Shown here piece after piece: positions 5,574 through 6,072 of a stretch of DNA of 6,072 nt (position 1 is the stretch's first letter; each line of letters starts with the position of its first letter). The position numbers and the translations under genes were made by a program. The notes below the pieces were generated by a model. That model was not told where the DNA came from and did no database searches. It was given only the letters and a program-made list of their open reading frames with translations. Location of the stretch: NCBI GenBank assembly GCA_039920865.1, contig JBDSCZ010000158.1:1-6072 (forward strand). Reading direction: 5' to 3'. The DNA is from AVCC01 sp039920865. GTDB lineage: Bacteria; Pseudomonadota; Gammaproteobacteria; Burkholderiales; Burkholderiaceae_D.

Positions 5574-5796
5574 GATGGTATTGGGAGTGTTGCCGGCTTT
5601 ATAATTACCAGAGGGTTGGCTTACGATCTATCTGTGATAAATACGCAATAATAAATTGATAAATCATTGTGTTTGCATTATTTTTATCCAATATACTAGA
5701 TTCTAAACGCATCGTAAAATTCTGCATCAAAACCGTTTTAACCCATCTGGTCGTCAATCTTGACGCACAACAGAAACCCACTTACAGGAGCACAAC
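5574..5796. promoter_or_regulatory. Shared control region of the LysR gene and aceB
   Basis: This 223-bp AT-rich gap between divergent genes should hold both promoters and the LysR sites. For aceB, TATACT at 5692-5697 is a good -10 box, but the best -35 candidate (TTGTGT, 5667-5672) is weak and 19 bases away, as often seen at activator-dependent promoters. TGATAAAT occurs twice, at 5635-5642 and 5657-5664, 22 bp apart. The first copy overlaps the dyad TATC-N3-GATA (5629-5639, extendable to 5626-5642 with one mismatch), and the second overlaps TGAT-AA-ATCA (5657-5666). From a start near 5704 these would be centred near -70 and -42. An exact T-N11-A LysR box was not found at the dyad centre. 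Confidence 0.5.
5786..5790 (+). promoter_or_regulatory. Ribosome binding site of aceB
   Basis: AGGAG lies six bases before the ATG at 5797 and supports that start over the later in-frame ATG at 5824, which has no such site. Confidence 0.8.
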
Positions 5797-6072
5797 ATGA
5801 CGCAACTCACTTTGCCAGCCGGCATGGAAATCAAAGCCGAGATCGCACCCGGCTACGAACAAATTCTGACCACGGAAGCATTGGCGCTGGTCGCCAAGCT
5901 GACCCGCGCATTCGAACCGCGCCGCCAGCAATTGCTGGCCGCGCGCGTGGTTCGTGCCAATGAACTCGATGCAGGCAAGCTGCCTGATTTCTTGCCTGAA
6001 ACTGCGCACATCCGCGACGGCGACTGGAAAATCGCACCACTCCCGAAGGCGCTGGAATGCCGCCGGGTTGAA
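5797..6072 (+). CDS. aceB: Malate synthase A, N-terminal part (runs off the window)
   Basis: Malate synthase A condenses glyoxylate with acetyl-CoA to malate and CoA in the cytoplasm. This is the second step of the glyoxylate bypass, needed for growth on acetate or fatty acids. Only the first 92 codons are present, and the frame is still open at base 6072; the family is usually about 530 residues, so most of the gene, including the catalytic barrel, lies to the right. The N-terminus follows E. coli AceB: a segment beginning EQILTTEALALVAKL (21-35), then RRQQLLAARV (46-55), LPDFLPETAHIRDGDWKI (66-83) and CRRVE (88-92). No catalytic residue can be judged. The frame is intact and codon use matches the neighbours. 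The divergent LysR gene is a likely regulator. The isocitrate lyase gene is not in the window. Confidence 0.93.
   Translation, partial: MTQLTLPAGMEIKAEIAPGYEQILTTEALALVAKLTRAFEPRRQQLLAARVVRANELDAGKLPDFLPETAHIRDGDWKIAPLPKALECRRVE

Noticed and set aside
5220..5651. 143-codon plus-strand frame opposite the LysR gene
   Set aside because: It lies antisense to the conserved HTH and effector-domain coding region, and its composition has no recognisable domain.
1..6072. Mobile element, prophage, defence system or CRISPR array
   Set aside because: No transposase, integrase, terminal inverted repeats with target duplication, regularly spaced repeats or known defence proteins are present. All larger frames belong to ordinary chromosomal families.

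Overview
This 6.07 kb window looks like an ordinary stretch of a proteobacterial chromosome, most likely a betaproteobacterium. Burkholderiales, possibly Oxalobacteraceae, is my inference from protein style (a MoaE and a malate synthase A of enterobacterial/betaproteobacterial type, a CrgA-like LysR regulator) and from moderately GC-rich genes separated by clearly AT-rich gaps. No rRNA, tRNA, insertion sequence, integrase, phage gene or CRISPR array is visible.

Layout. Positions 1-204 are AT-rich and without a recognisable gene, with a short tandem 8-bp repeat at the very edge. A small DUF454 (YbaN-like) membrane protein gene lies on the minus strand (205-579). It diverges, across a 121-bp gap, from moaE (701-1189, +), the catalytic subunit of molybdopterin synthase. 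moaE converges on, and overlaps by 64 bp, a minus-strand gene (1126-2838) for a membrane diguanylate cyclase built as 7TM sensor, PAS and GGDEF, with intact active site and inhibitory I-site. A 0.5-kb AT-rich intergenic region (2839-3341) follows. It holds a perfect 8-bp inverted repeat near the cyclase gene. Its second half could be a structured mRNA leader for the next gene, a putative Na+/H+ antiporter (3342-4601, +, GTG start). The antiporter gene converges on a LysR-family regulator (4668-5573, -), with a strong hairpin between them. The regulator diverges from the start of aceB, malate synthase A (5797 to the window end, +), whose 3' part lies outside the window.

How the genes relate. 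Most are single-gene transcription units in alternating directions, so no multi-gene pathway is encoded here. The only obvious functional pair is the LysR regulator with aceB (glyoxylate bypass). Their shared 223-bp promoter region carries two copies of TGATAAAT exactly 22 bp apart and small dyads, as expected for a LysR-type control region.

I do not see a new multi-gene system. The most interesting signals are regulatory: the antiporter leader, which contains an exact anti-Shine-Dalgarno-like ACCTCCTT, hairpins and a tiny upstream ORF whose stop overlaps the antiporter start; the repeated operator-like motif before aceB; and the antisense overlap of moaE with the diguanylate cyclase gene.
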